A stretch of DNA of 64,000 bases from Methylobacterium sp. UNC378MF. GTDB lineage: Bacteria > Pseudomonadota > Alphaproteobacteria > Rhizobiales > Beijerinckiaceae. Below the pieces are notes generated by a model. It made no database searches and was not told the origin of the DNA. It saw only the letters and a list, made by a program, of their open reading frames with translations. The position numbers and the translations under genes are program-made. Every line of letters begins with the position of its first letter. Position 1 is the first letter of the stretch. The stretch spans positions 1-64,000 of the forward strand of contig NZ_FMWU01000019.1 in the NCBI RefSeq assembly GCF_900103195.1, written 5' to 3'. This document shows positions 42,734 to 51,769 of the stretch, piece after piece.

Positions 42734-43966
42734 CTAGTCCACCCGGACCAGGAGATCGCGCATGCCGTCGACATCGACGAACGTGGTGAGGTCGCGGGCG
42801 AGCAGGCCCGCATGTCTCTGCGCGAAGGCTTCCGGGGTGAGCGTCCGCAGGAAGGCCGTCACCGATTCCGCGAGCGGCTCGGGAAACGCCCAGCCCAGTC
42901 CTTCCGCGACCGCGTAGCGGCCTGTGGCGGTCGCGGCGCGCGCGAGCGTCAGGGCGCCGCACAGGCCGCCCTCGTAGAGCCGGTTCGGCAGAAGCCAGTC
43001 CGAATTCAGTCCGTCGTCGAGATAATCGACCGCCCAACTGAAGTGGATCCCGCCGTAGATCTCGGGAAGATCGCCCGGATTGGCGTAGGGGCCGCGGAAC
43101 ACCATGTTCGCGCGGCCGTCCAGCGTCGCGGCCAGCTCCCGCGGGGAGATGTCCTCCGCGGAGAGGCGCCCGGCCAGGACGATCCGCACCGAGTCGCCGA
43201 GGGCGTCGGCGATGGCGGCGAGAATCGCCAGGCTCCTGCGGCAGCGCAGCGTCCCGAACCAGCCGATCACCCAGGGCGGCTCCGCCGTGCGGGTGCGGTC
43301 CAGCCGGTCCACCACCTCGCCGAGGCGATGGCCCATGACCTTGTTCTCGAGGAGATGCCAGGCCCCGGTGAAGCCCTGGACGGGCCGGAAATACCGGTCG
43401 ATGAAGTCCGGGGCGCTGACGACGAGGAGGGCGCTGCGACCGAGGAGCCAGCGCTCGACCGCGCGGGCGATCCGCCCCGGGGCGTCCGGCCGGACCATCA
43501 GCCGCTGGATGTCGAGCACCTCGTAGACGAGGCGCGCGCGGCTTCCGGCGAGGCGCGCCGAGGCCCAGGCCACGAGGGCCATGTCGAGGTTGCGCACGTA
43601 GATCACGTCGGCCGCGCGCAGATCGTGGCGGCGACGCAGGGCGCGGGCGATGCCGAGGGCGAGGCGGGGCAGGCGGCGGGCGTAGTTCCGGTCGACCGTC
43701 CGGCCGAGCGGCACGACGTCGTCCGTCGCCGGAGCCTCGGCCGAGCCGCCGTAGCGGTCCCGCTCGAACGCGTACACGACCACGGACCAGCCGGCCTCCC
43801 GGATGGCGTCGATCCGCTTGCGTACCGTCGGCTCGATCCGGTCGTGGCCGAAGAAGGCGACCCGGCGGCCGGGGGCGGTCGCCGGGCTCGCGACCGCCGG
43901 GGCCGGGGCGACCGGGGCCGGCGCGAAGGCCGCCCGGCCGATGCCGCCGGCGCGGGGGCCGATCAC
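42734..43966 (-). CDS. Glycosyltransferase (GT-B type, GT4-like)
   Basis: A 410-aa enzyme. VAFFGHDRIEPTVRKRIDAI opens the N-terminal Rossmann half; DVIYVRNLDMALVAWASARL and YEVLDIQRLMV follow, as in several rhizobial EPS glycosyltransferases; then the C-terminal half has VIGWFGTLRCRRSL and a donor region ending NRLYEGGLCGALTLARA. The GTG at 43966 overlaps the stop of the ExoP-like gene (GTGA), so it is translated with it. Donor sugar unknown. The first about 30 residues are a low-complexity Ala/Pro segment. Confidence 0.85.
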   Translation of the reverse strand: MIGPRAGGIGRAAFAPAPVAPAPAVASPATAPGRRVAFFGHDRIEPTVRKRIDAIREAGWSVVVYAFERDRYGGSAEAPATDDVVPLGRTVDRNYARRLPRLALGIARALRRRHDLRAADVIYVRNLDMALVAWASARLAGSRARLVYEVLDIQRLMVRPDAPGRIARAVERWLLGRSALLVVSAPDFIDRYFRPVQGFTGAWHLLENKVMGHRLGEVVDRLDRTRTAEPPWVIGWFGTLRCRRSLAILAAIADALGDSVRIVLAGRLSAEDISPRELAATLDGRANMVFRGPYANPGDLPEIYGGIHFSWAVDYLDDGLNSDWLLPNRLYEGGLCGALTLARAATATGRYAVAEGLGWAFPEPLAESVTAFLRTLTPEAFAQRHAGLLARDLTTFVDVDGMRDLLVRVD

Positions 43967-46320
43967 GAGGCCGCCTCGGTCGCGCCGCGGCTCCGCTTCG
44001 GGCGGCCGGCCAAGCGCGTCAGCGCGCTCCTGCGGCCGCCGCGCCGGACCGCCGGCTCGTCGCTCGCCTTGTTGAGCACGATGCCCAGGACGGTGCTGCC
44101 GCTCGCCTCGAGATCCTGCACGGCGGTGGTGACCTCGTCGATGCTCGTCCGGCCCGCCTCCACCACGATGATGAGGCCGTCGAGGCCGTCGAGCAGCGGC
44201 CGCAGGGTGGGGAGTTCGTCCACCGGGGGCAGGTCGACGATGACGCGGTCGAGGGTCGCGCGCCCGTCGCCGACCAGGGCCGCGACGCCGTCCGGCGTCA
44301 TCAGGTCGCTGAAATGGGGATCGTTCGGATGGCGGTTGCCGCAGGCGAGCAGGCGGACTTCCCCGGGTTGGGGCCGCACCGCCTCCGTGGCGCAGCAGCG
44401 GCCGGCGAGCACGTCGAGCAGGCCGCGCTGCTCGGTGGCCTGGCTGAGCCGCGAGAGCGTCGCCTGCCGCACATCCGCGTCGATCATCAGGACCCGCCCG
44501 GCACTCGACCGGGCGCGGGCGAGGAGCAGGCCGAAATTGCTCGCGAACAGCGTCTTGCCCGCGCCGGCCCCCACCGAGGTGACGCCGATCGCGAAGACCG
44601 GCCCGCGTCGGTCGCTGCCCAGGACGTGGGCCTTCAGGCTGTGCAGGCGCTCGGCGAAGGCCGATTGCGGCATGAACCGCACCGCGCTCGCCTTGAACGC
44701 CTCGACGCTGGCCGGGCGCTGGGCCTCGCTGGCATGGGCCAGCGCCAGCGCCAGGGCGGCCCGGAAGCCGGGCTCGCGCCGCAGCTCGGGGAGGGCGGCG
44801 AGGCAGGTCAGGCCGTGGCCGGTCAGCTGCCGGGGCGCCCGGACCGTCCGATCGAACCAGTGCCGCGCGAAGGCGCCGCTCACGCCGAAGCCGGTGCCGA
44901 CCAGGAGACCGAGCAGCATGATCAGGCTGCCGCGGGGCGCGCTCGGGGATTCCGGCACGGTCGCGGGCGTGATCACGTGGGCCGAGGGCTGCGGATAGGA
45001 TTGCTGGTTGACGGCGTCGATGTAGCGCTGGAGCAGGTTCGTGTAGATCTGGTCGTAGGTCTCGGCGGTGCGGTCGAGCTCCTTCGCCTTGACCCGGGCG
45101 TTGCTCATGATCAGCGTCTTCGAGATCAGGGCGTCGAAGGCTGCGGTCATGCTGTCCTCGCGCGCCCGGGCCACCTCGTAATCGTGGTCCAGGGAGACGG
45201 CGAGGCGCTCGAGTTCCGTGCGCAGCGACTGCTTGGCCGCCTGGATGTCCCGCTGGATCGCCAGGACCGCCTCGTGGTCGGGGCCGAGGCGGCGCTTCAG
45301 GTCGTCGGCCCGCTGCACGAGGTCGACATATTGCCGGCGCAGCTGGATGATCACGCTGTCCTTGAAGGCCTCGGTGATCCCCGGATCGGCGATGTCGGAA
45401 TCGAGCAGCCCGCGGATCTGGTCGCGCACCGCGCGGGCGTCCACGGTCTTGGACCGGGCGGCGGCCACGGCGGTGTTGAGTTCCTCCACCTGCTGCTCGC
45501 CCACGAGGCCGCGCTTGCCGAGATCGATGATCGTGTGCTCGGCCTTGTAGGTCTGCGCCTCGCGCGAGGCCTGGCTGGCGCGCTGCTGGAGTTCGGTCAG
45601 GCGCGGCAGCATCCACTCGCCGGCGACCTTCCAGACCTTCGCCCGGTTCTCCAGCTCGGTGCTGACATAGGCCTCCGCCACGGCGTTCGCGACGGCGGCC
45701 GCCGTGGTGGGATTGTCGGCGTTGTAGCCGACCTCGATGACGTAGGCCGCGCCGATGCGGCTGGCCTCCACGTTCTCGCGCAGCGTCCGCGCCTGGCGCA
45801 GTTCCGGGCTGACGGGGGCGGGCTCCCGCACCGGCCGCTCGGCGCCGATCAGCCGGAGGGGAAGCGCCTTGGCGGCCTTCACGAACTCCCGGATCTTCAC
45901 GAAGAGCGGGTGCGTCGGCGCCGCGAGATCCTGCAGGGCCGAGGCGTCGAGCCTGCGCACCGCCGCGAGGGCGATCTTCTCGGAGCGCATGTACTCGACC
46001 TGGCTCTCGACCTCGGCGATCTCCAGCGGGGTCCCGGCATTGGGCGTGTCGCGGGCCGTCACCGGGCTGGTGCGGCTCTCGATGTAGACGCGGGCCCGGG
46101 CGGTGAAGATGGCGGGCGCGGTCGCGACGTAGATTCCCGCGCAGACGAGCCCGACGGCGGCGAAGGCCAGGATCGACCGCCAGTTCTGCCGCGCGATCGT
46201 CAGGATGGAGACCTGGGTCACCGCCTCGGGCGGGAAGGGCTGGCTGCGCCAGGGCCCGGCCCCGCCGGCGCGGGCCGCGCCGATCGGCAGGAAGGACGCA
46301 CCGGTCGAGTGTCGGTTCAT
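43963..46320 (-). CDS. exoP: ExoP/Wzc-type polysaccharide co-polymerase
   Basis: A 785-aa inner-membrane protein that would set chain length and link polymerase and export channel. Wzz-type N-terminal domain (helix about 48-68, TAPAIFTARARVYIES), long periplasmic coiled-coil region, second helix near 490-510 (after the P-x-x-P-x-x-P motif VPESPSAPRG), then a cytoplasmic ATPase domain: Walker A SVGAGAGKT (about 579-590), Walker A' VLMIDAD, Walker B VIVDLPP. The C-terminal 207 residues contain no tyrosine at all, so the usual autophosphorylated tyrosine cluster of bacterial tyrosine kinases is missing. It starts 103 bp after the stop of the export-protein gene. Confidence 0.9.
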   Translation of the reverse strand: MNRHSTGASFLPIGAARAGGAGPWRSQPFPPEAVTQVSILTIARQNWRSILAFAAVGLVCAGIYVATAPAIFTARARVYIESRTSPVTARDTPNAGTPLEIAEVESQVEYMRSEKIALAAVRRLDASALQDLAAPTHPLFVKIREFVKAAKALPLRLIGAERPVREPAPVSPELRQARTLRENVEASRIGAAYVIEVGYNADNPTTAAAVANAVAEAYVSTELENRAKVWKVAGEWMLPRLTELQQRASQASREAQTYKAEHTIIDLGKRGLVGEQQVEELNTAVAAARSKTVDARAVRDQIRGLLDSDIADPGITEAFKDSVIIQLRRQYVDLVQRADDLKRRLGPDHEAVLAIQRDIQAAKQSLRTELERLAVSLDHDYEVARAREDSMTAAFDALISKTLIMSNARVKAKELDRTAETYDQIYTNLLQRYIDAVNQQSYPQPSAHVITPATVPESPSAPRGSLIMLLGLLVGTGFGVSGAFARHWFDRTVRAPRQLTGHGLTCLAALPELRREPGFRAALALALAHASEAQRPASVEAFKASAVRFMPQSAFAERLHSLKAHVLGSDRRGPVFAIGVTSVGAGAGKTLFASNFGLLLARARSSAGRVLMIDADVRQATLSRLSQATEQRGLLDVLAGRCCATEAVRPQPGEVRLLACGNRHPNDPHFSDLMTPDGVAALVGDGRATLDRVIVDLPPVDELPTLRPLLDGLDGLIIVVEAGRTSIDEVTTAVQDLEASGSTVLGIVLNKASDEPAVRRGGRRSALTRLAGRPKRSRGATEAAS

Positions 46321-46423
46321 GGATCTCTCCTCGCCGCGGCGGTCACCGCCTCGGAGCGCGCTCCGTCGAAGGGGGATTCCGGCCCGGCCCGTCGGGCCGC
46401 GTCGAGCCGGGCGTTGGGCGTCG

Positions 46424-47713
46424 TCAGTTCTGGCCGGTGCCGTCGCCGATGCCGCGCATCGCGGGATCCGGCTTGAGCGCGACCTCGACGACGTCGCCCG
46501 GCTGAAGTTCCGTGTCCTCGGCGGCGTCGAGCTGGCTCCGGGACGCGTTGCCCTGGCGGAAGACCGCGATCGACGCCTGCGCGCGGCTTCCGGACAGGAG
46601 CTGGGCCCGGAGGGCGCCGGTATAGACCAGCTTGTCGTTGATGCTGTTCAGCCGCGATCGATAGGTCGCCAGATTGTTCTCCGCGACCTGGAGCTTCTCC
46701 AGGGCGTCCAGGGCCTGCTGGTCGTCGACCCGCTCGAGCTTGCGGGCGACCTCGCTCTTGTCACGTTCGAGCTGGGTGAGCTGCACCGTCGTCTGCAGGG
46801 CCCGTGTCGAGGAGAGCAGCACGGCCCGCCGCGCGTCGGTCAGCCGGGTCGTGACCACCGCGCCGCGCTGGAACAGGGCGCGCACCGAGTCGTATTCCTC
46901 GGCATCGGCGGTGACGCCCTCCCTCTCCTTGCTCTGCTGCTCGCTGAGGCTGGCGTATTGCGTCTGCGTCCGGGAGAGGGACCGCTGCAGGTGGTCCTTC
47001 TCCTTGGCGATGTCGGTCATCTGGACCCTGAGCTGCTGCTCCGCGAGCTTCTGCGCCGGCGTCGCGCGGCTGCCCGGAGCGGGGTCGGTCGCGGGCGCGG
47101 ATTTCTCGCCCCGCGCCGCCGCGACGATCGCCTTCAGGCGCCAGACCGTGGCGGATTCCCGCTGGATGCTCGCCCAGGTGCTGTCGTACTCGGCGCGCAG
47201 GTTCGCGGTCTCGACGATCGGATTCTCCATCCTGAACCGCAGGAGGTTGTAGCCGCCCGCCAGCGCGACCGCCTGCCGGACGGTCATGCCCGGATGGAAC
47301 GGGTGCTCGCCCTGCTTGGTCACGTCGCCGCTCAGGTAGACCGGCTGGTACTTCGAGATCCGGATCCCGATCTCGTCCGGCTCGATCACGGCGATCGATT
47401 CCTTGCCCTCCGAGTTGCGCTGCCGCACCGCCTTGGCGGGCAGCGACTTCTGCAGGTTCTGGCGCAGCTCCGCGACGGTGAGGCCGGCCGCCGGCACGTC
47501 GCCGAGCAGCGGCACCATGACGGTGCCGTCGGGGGAGACGGTCGCCTCCTGCCTGAAGCTCGGGATGCTCAGGGCCGAGACCTCGATCGTGTCGCCGGGG
47601 CCGATGCGGTACTCCGCCGCCGCCGGCAGCGTGGACAGGGCGAGCAGACAGGCCGCGAACCCGGCGCGGGCGGCGCCGTGGGCAGCCTCGGTCCTCGTCG
47701 AAGTCTTCGACAC
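46424..47713 (-). CDS. exoF: ExoF/Wza-type polysaccharide export protein
   Basis: A 429-aa periplasmic/outer-membrane protein. Signal peptide (cut near PAAAEY) followed by the Poly_export/SLBB start YRIGPGDTIEVSALSIPSFR, a second SLBB-like part KYQPVYLSGDVTKQGEHPF with PGMTVRQAVALAGGY, and a long C-terminal coiled-coil region (about 200-370). This is the ExoF layout, not the canonical octameric Wza with a C-terminal helix. The C-terminal QPGDVVEVAL resembles a third export-domain strand. First gene of a leftward operon with the ExoP-like gene. Confidence 0.88.
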   Translation of the reverse strand: MSKTSTRTEAAHGAARAGFAACLLALSTLPAAAEYRIGPGDTIEVSALSIPSFRQEATVSPDGTVMVPLLGDVPAAGLTVAELRQNLQKSLPAKAVRQRNSEGKESIAVIEPDEIGIRISKYQPVYLSGDVTKQGEHPFHPGMTVRQAVALAGGYNLLRFRMENPIVETANLRAEYDSTWASIQRESATVWRLKAIVAAARGEKSAPATDPAPGSRATPAQKLAEQQLRVQMTDIAKEKDHLQRSLSRTQTQYASLSEQQSKEREGVTADAEEYDSVRALFQRGAVVTTRLTDARRAVLLSSTRALQTTVQLTQLERDKSEVARKLERVDDQQALDALEKLQVAENNLATYRSRLNSINDKLVYTGALRAQLLSGSRAQASIAVFRQGNASRSQLDAAEDTELQPGDVVEVALKPDPAMRGIGDGTGQN

Positions 47714-48061
47714 GCAGCACTCCCTCTAGGCTCCCCCTCCGAATCCAGGCGCGGCGATCGAGCGGCAGGACCGCGCGCCGGCCTCACGGGCTCATGGAGG
47801 GCTGAGACGGCATGATGCGTAACGGCAGAGCCAGCCGGGACTCCTCCAAAAGGCGGGATCGCGCGTCCATGCCGGGGCGGGGGCTGCGCCTTTCGGCGTA
47901 GGCCCTCTGGCCGGAACGGCGCGCCGCAACCGGGACGGGCCGTCTCGGACGGGTGCCGTTCGCCTTTCGACGGACGAACGGCATCGAAAGCCTGGGTTCC
48001 CGGCTGTCCGCAGCTCTGTGCAGTTTTGATGCACAGAAGTTCGGCGAAAGGAGCGGCGGGT
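47714..48061. promoter_or_regulatory. Divergent promoter region between export and amino-sugar genes
   Basis: About 350 bp. It holds the perfect inverted repeat CTGTGCA-N7-TGCACAG at 48016-48036, ending 25 bp before the start of the acetyltransferase gene, and a GGAG ribosome-binding site. The rest is GC-rich with no recognisable element. Confidence 0.5.
48016..48036. promoter_or_regulatory. Inverted repeat CTGTGCA-N7-TGCACAG
   Basis: Two perfect 7-bp arms around GTTTTGA, 25 bp before the first codon of a seven-gene operon. Position and symmetry fit a repressor site or a leader hairpin. Confidence 0.45.
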
Positions 48062-48601
48062 ATGCCGATTACCGATGCAGATATTGGGCCTGATGTGGGT
48101 ATATTCTACCCAGATCTAGTCAATATTTATGGATGTCGAATCGAAAGCGGTTCGCGCATCGGACCCTTCGTCGAGATCCAGCGGGGCAGCCGGATCGGCC
48201 CGCGCTGCAAGATCTCCTCGCACAGCTTCATCTGCGCGGGCGTCTCCATCGGGGCGGAAGTGTTCGTCGGCCACGGCGTGGTCTTCACCAACGAGATCTA
48301 TCCGGAAGCCACCAATGCGGACGGGAGCCTGAAGCGGGACGGCGAGTGGGACCTCGTCGAGACCGTGGTCGAGGCCCGCGCCTCCATCGGCTCCAACGCC
48401 ACGATCGTGGCGGGAATCACCATCGGCGAGGGCGCGCTCGTGGGCGCCGGCGCCGTCGTGACCCGGGATGTCCCGGCCTACGCCATCGTCGCCGGATGCC
48501 CTGCCCGGGTCGTCGGCGACACGCGCACCAAGCGGGCCAACAGCGCCCGATCCGCCCAGTCGCCCCGGCCCGAGACGGCCGAGCCTCTGCAAGTTGCCTG
48601 A
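48062..48601 (+). CDS. Left-handed beta-helix N-acetyltransferase (WbpD/WlbB type)
   Basis: A 179-aa hexapeptide-repeat acetyltransferase of the type that acetylates the 3-amino group of UDP-2-acetamido-3-amino sugars. Repeats run from GSRIGPFVEIQRGSRIGPRC to ASIGSNATIVAGITIGEGAL, with the catalytic-type FVGHGVVFTNEIYP and the ending AGAVVTRDVPAYAIVAGCPA (family Pro-x-Gly). ATG at 48062 with GGAG upstream. The next two genes are its usual pathway partners, the oxidoreductase and the aminotransferase. Confidence 0.88.
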   Translation: MPITDADIGPDVGIFYPDLVNIYGCRIESGSRIGPFVEIQRGSRIGPRCKISSHSFICAGVSIGAEVFVGHGVVFTNEIYPEATNADGSLKRDGEWDLVETVVEARASIGSNATIVAGITIGEGALVGAGAVVTRDVPAYAIVAGCPARVVGDTRTKRANSARSAQSPRPETAEPLQVA

Positions 48602-48613
48602 GGGAATGCAGTC

Positions 48614-49642
48614 ATGATCTCGATTGGAATCGTCGGATACGGCTACTGGGGGCCGAACCTCGCCCGGTGCACCTCGGAGTCCGAGCGCTGCCAGCTCGTG
48701 GCCATCGCCGACCAGTCGCCGGCCGCGCTCGGCCGGGCCGGCAAGCGCTACCCGGCCGTCCAGCTCCATCAGGATTGGCGCGACCTCGTGGCCGATCCCG
48801 CGATCGACGCCGTCATGGTGGCGACGCCGGTGAGTTCGCATTTCGAGATCGCCATCAACGCGCTGCGGGCCGGCAAGCACGTCTTCATCGAGAAGCCGAT
48901 CACGCCCTCGGCCTTCGAGGCGCGGCTGCTGATCGAGGAAGCGGCCAAGCGCAACCTGACCCTGATGGTCGACCACACCTTCGTCTACACGGGCGCGGTC
49001 GAGAAGATCCACGAGCTCGTGACGACCGACGCCATCGGCGACGTGTTCTACTACGATTCCACCCGGGTGAATCTCGGCCTGTTCCAGCGCGACGTGAACG
49101 TGATCTGGGATCTGGCGGTCCACGACCTCGCCATCCTCGACCACATCCTGGATCTCACCCCGGTGGCGATCTCGGCGAGCGGCACCGGCCATTTCAGCGG
49201 CCGCCCCGAGAACATGGCCCACCTGACCGTGTTCTACCCGCGCGGTGTCGTCGCGCAGATCAACGTCAACTGGCTCGCGCCCGTGAAGGTGCGGCAGACG
49301 CTGATCGGCGGCAGCAAGAAGATGATCGTCTACAACGACCTCGACCCGATCGAGAAGGTCAAGGTCTACGACCGCGGCGTCACCGTCGGCGGCGGCTCGG
49401 ACGACATCACCGAGCTGATGGTCTCCTACCGGACCGGCGACATGTGGTCGCCGCACCTGTCCTTCCGCGAGGCGCTGATCGTCGAGATCGAGCACTTCGC
49501 CGATTCCATCGAGACCGGCACCGCGCCCATGACCGACGGCCATAGCGGCCTGCGCGTCGTCGAGATGCTCGAAGCCGCCATGCGCTCCCTGCGCCAGAAC
49601 GGCTCCCCCATCGACCTCATGCCACTTGCGAGGGCCTCGTGA
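48614..49642 (+). CDS. Gfo/Idh/MocA oxidoreductase (WbpB/WlbA type)
   Basis: A 342-aa NAD(P)-dependent sugar dehydrogenase. N-terminal Rossmann SIGIVGYGYWGPNLARCTSE (Y-W-G-P-N is characteristic of the WlbA/WbpB branch), EKPITPSAFEARLLIEEA with the catalytic lysine, and a C-terminal beta-sheet domain with WDLAVHDLAILDHILD. In the pathway it oxidises the 3-hydroxyl of a UDP-GlcNAc-derived uronate to a ketone for the aminotransferase. Its last bases overlap the next start (GTGA). Confidence 0.9.
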   Translation: MISIGIVGYGYWGPNLARCTSESERCQLVAIADQSPAALGRAGKRYPAVQLHQDWRDLVADPAIDAVMVATPVSSHFEIAINALRAGKHVFIEKPITPSAFEARLLIEEAAKRNLTLMVDHTFVYTGAVEKIHELVTTDAIGDVFYYDSTRVNLGLFQRDVNVIWDLAVHDLAILDHILDLTPVAISASGTGHFSGRPENMAHLTVFYPRGVVAQINVNWLAPVKVRQTLIGGSKKMIVYNDLDPIEKVKVYDRGVTVGGGSDDITELMVSYRTGDMWSPHLSFREALIVEIEHFADSIETGTAPMTDGHSGLRVVEMLEAAMRSLRQNGSPIDLMPLARAS

Positions 49643-50754
49643 TTCCCTTCCTCGACCTCAAGGCGCAGTACGCGGCGATCGGCGGCGACGTCGAGACGGC
49701 GGTCCTCAACGTCCTGCGCAGCGGCGACTTCGTCCTCGGCCCGGCGGTCAGCGCCTTCGAGGCCGCCTTCGCGGAAGCCTGCGGCGCCCGCCACGCGGTC
49801 GCCGTGAGCAGCGGCACCGCGGCCCTGCACCTCGCCCTGCTGGCCCTCGACATCGGCCCGGGCGACGAGGTGATCACGGTCTCGTCGACCTTCGTGGCGA
49901 CGGTGGCGGCGGTGCTGTATGCCGGCGCGACGCCGGTCCTGGTCGATATCGACCCGGTCAGCTGGACCATGGACCCGGCCCTGGTCGAGGCGGCGATCAC
50001 GCCCCGCACCAAGGCGATCCTGCCGGTGCACCTCCACGGCCGGATGGCGGATCTCGATGCGCTGGGCGCCATCGCCCGGCGCCACGGGATCGCCCTCGTC
50101 GAGGACGCCGCCCAGGCGCATCTCGCCGAGCGCGGCGGCCGCAAGGCCGGCACGATCGGGGATATCGGCTGCTTCAGCTTCTATCCCGGCAAGAATCTCG
50201 GGGCCTACGGCGAGGGCGGCGCCATCGTCACGGACCGGGACGACCTCGCCGAGGCGGCCCGCTGCCTGCGCGACTGGGGTCAGCAGGGCAAGTACAACCA
50301 CGTCCGCCACGGCTTCAACCTGCGCATGGACGGCGTCCAGGGCGCGGTGCTGGGGGTCAAGCTCCCGCATCTGGAGGCCTGGACCCGCGCCCGTCAGGCG
50401 GTGGCGGCGGAATACGGCACCCGGCTCGCGGGCCTCGGCCTGGAACTGCCGGCCCCCGCCGGGCTCGACCACGTGTTCCACGTCTACGCCGTGTCGACGG
50501 CGGACCGCGAAGGGCTGCGCCAATACCTCAACGCGGCCGGCATCGCCACCGGCATCCACTATCCCGTCCCGGTCCACCGGCAGCCCGCCTACAGCCACCT
50601 GGACGACGGCGCCGGCCGCCTGCCGGTCACCGAGCGGCTGGCCGCCCGGACCCTGTCCCTCCCGATGTTCCCCGAGATGACGTCCGCGCAGATCGATACC
50701 GTCTGCCAGGCCGTCGCGAGCTACTGCGAGGTCGCCGATGCCCAAGCTGCGTGA
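49639..50754 (+). CDS. DegT/DnrJ/EryC1 sugar aminotransferase (WbpE/WlbC type)
   Basis: A 371-aa PLP-dependent enzyme that aminates the keto-sugar. IPFLDLKAQYAAIGGDVETAV start, then VAVSSGTAALHLALLALDIG, EDAAQAHLAE with the aspartate that contacts the PLP ring, and GCFSFYPGKNLGAYGEGGAI, where K is the PLP Schiff-base lysine. It begins with GTG in the stop of the oxidoreductase gene and is followed by an overlapping epimerase gene. Confidence 0.9.
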   Translation: MIPFLDLKAQYAAIGGDVETAVLNVLRSGDFVLGPAVSAFEAAFAEACGARHAVAVSSGTAALHLALLALDIGPGDEVITVSSTFVATVAAVLYAGATPVLVDIDPVSWTMDPALVEAAITPRTKAILPVHLHGRMADLDALGAIARRHGIALVEDAAQAHLAERGGRKAGTIGDIGCFSFYPGKNLGAYGEGGAIVTDRDDLAEAARCLRDWGQQGKYNHVRHGFNLRMDGVQGAVLGVKLPHLEAWTRARQAVAAEYGTRLAGLGLELPAPAGLDHVFHVYAVSTADREGLRQYLNAAGIATGIHYPVPVHRQPAYSHLDDGAGRLPVTERLAARTLSLPMFPEMTSAQIDTVCQAVASYCEVADAQAA

Positions 50755-51769
50755 GGTCACGAAGGGAAGCCGGTTCAGCGGCGACCTGCGCGGGACCCGG
50801 ATCCTGGTCACCGGCGGATCGGGCTTCGTCGGCTCCCACATCATCGACCTGCTGGTCGAGGCCGGCTGCGACGAGATCGTGGCGGTCGACAACATGGTCC
50901 GCGGCCGCCCCGAAAATCTCGCGGACGCCCTCGGCTCCGGCCGCGTCCGCCTGGTTCAGGGCGACATCCGCGACCGCGCCCTGATGGACACGCTGGTCAA
51001 GGGCACCGACGTGGTGTTCCACCAGGCGGCCCTGCGCATCACCCAGTGCGCCTCGGAGCCGCGCCACGCCTTCGAGGTGATGGCCACCGCGACCTTCAAC
51101 CTCCTGGAGAGCTGCGTCGAGGCCGGCGTCGCCAAGGTGGTGATGGCCTCCTCGGCTTCCGTCTACGGGATGGCGGAGGTCTTCCCGACCAACGAGAAGC
51201 ACCATCCTTACGACAACCGGACCCTGTACGGGGCCGCCAAGTCCTTCGGCGAAGGTCTTCTGCGCTCGTTCAACGACATGTACGGGCTCGACTACGTCGC
51301 CCTCCGGTACTTCAACGCCTACGGGCCGCGGATGGACCTGACCGGGCGCTACACCGAGGTCATGGTCCGCTGGATGCAGCGCCTGGCCGAGGGCCAGTCG
51401 CCGATCGTGTTCGGCGACGGCCTGCAGACCATGGACCTCGTCCATGTCCGCGACATCGCCCGGGCCAACATCCTGTCGGCGACGTCGTCGGCCACCGACG
51501 TGGTGCTCAATGTCGGGACCGGCGTCGAGACCTCGCTGGTCGACCTCGCCGGCCACCTCACCCGGATCATGGGCCGGGACGGCACGCCGCTGCTCCACGA
51601 GGCCGAGCGGGCGGTGAACCCGGTGCCGCGGCGCCTGTGCGACACGCGCCTCGCCAAGGACCTGATCGGCTTCGAGGCGGAGATCGGCGCCGCCGAGGGC
51701 CTGGCCGACCTCGTCGCCTGGTGGCAGGACGAGTCCCGCTCCGATCACCTGCGGCGGGCGCTGGCATGA
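50738..51769 (+). CDS. NAD-dependent sugar epimerase/dehydratase
   Basis: A 343-aa extended SDR. TRILVTGGSGFVGSHIIDLL nucleotide-binding start, ASSASVYG with catalytic serine, and YGAAKSFGE with the Y-x3-K pair; C-terminal DLVHVRDIARANI. Most like UDP-glucose/UDP-GlcNAc 4-epimerases. It overlaps the preceding gene by 17 bp and the next by 4 bp (ATGA). Confidence 0.9.
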   Translation: MPKLREVTKGSRFSGDLRGTRILVTGGSGFVGSHIIDLLVEAGCDEIVAVDNMVRGRPENLADALGSGRVRLVQGDIRDRALMDTLVKGTDVVFHQAALRITQCASEPRHAFEVMATATFNLLESCVEAGVAKVVMASSASVYGMAEVFPTNEKHHPYDNRTLYGAAKSFGEGLLRSFNDMYGLDYVALRYFNAYGPRMDLTGRYTEVMVRWMQRLAEGQSPIVFGDGLQTMDLVHVRDIARANILSATSSATDVVLNVGTGVETSLVDLAGHLTRIMGRDGTPLLHEAERAVNPVPRRLCDTRLAKDLIGFEAEIGAAEGLADLVAWWQDESRSDHLRRALA

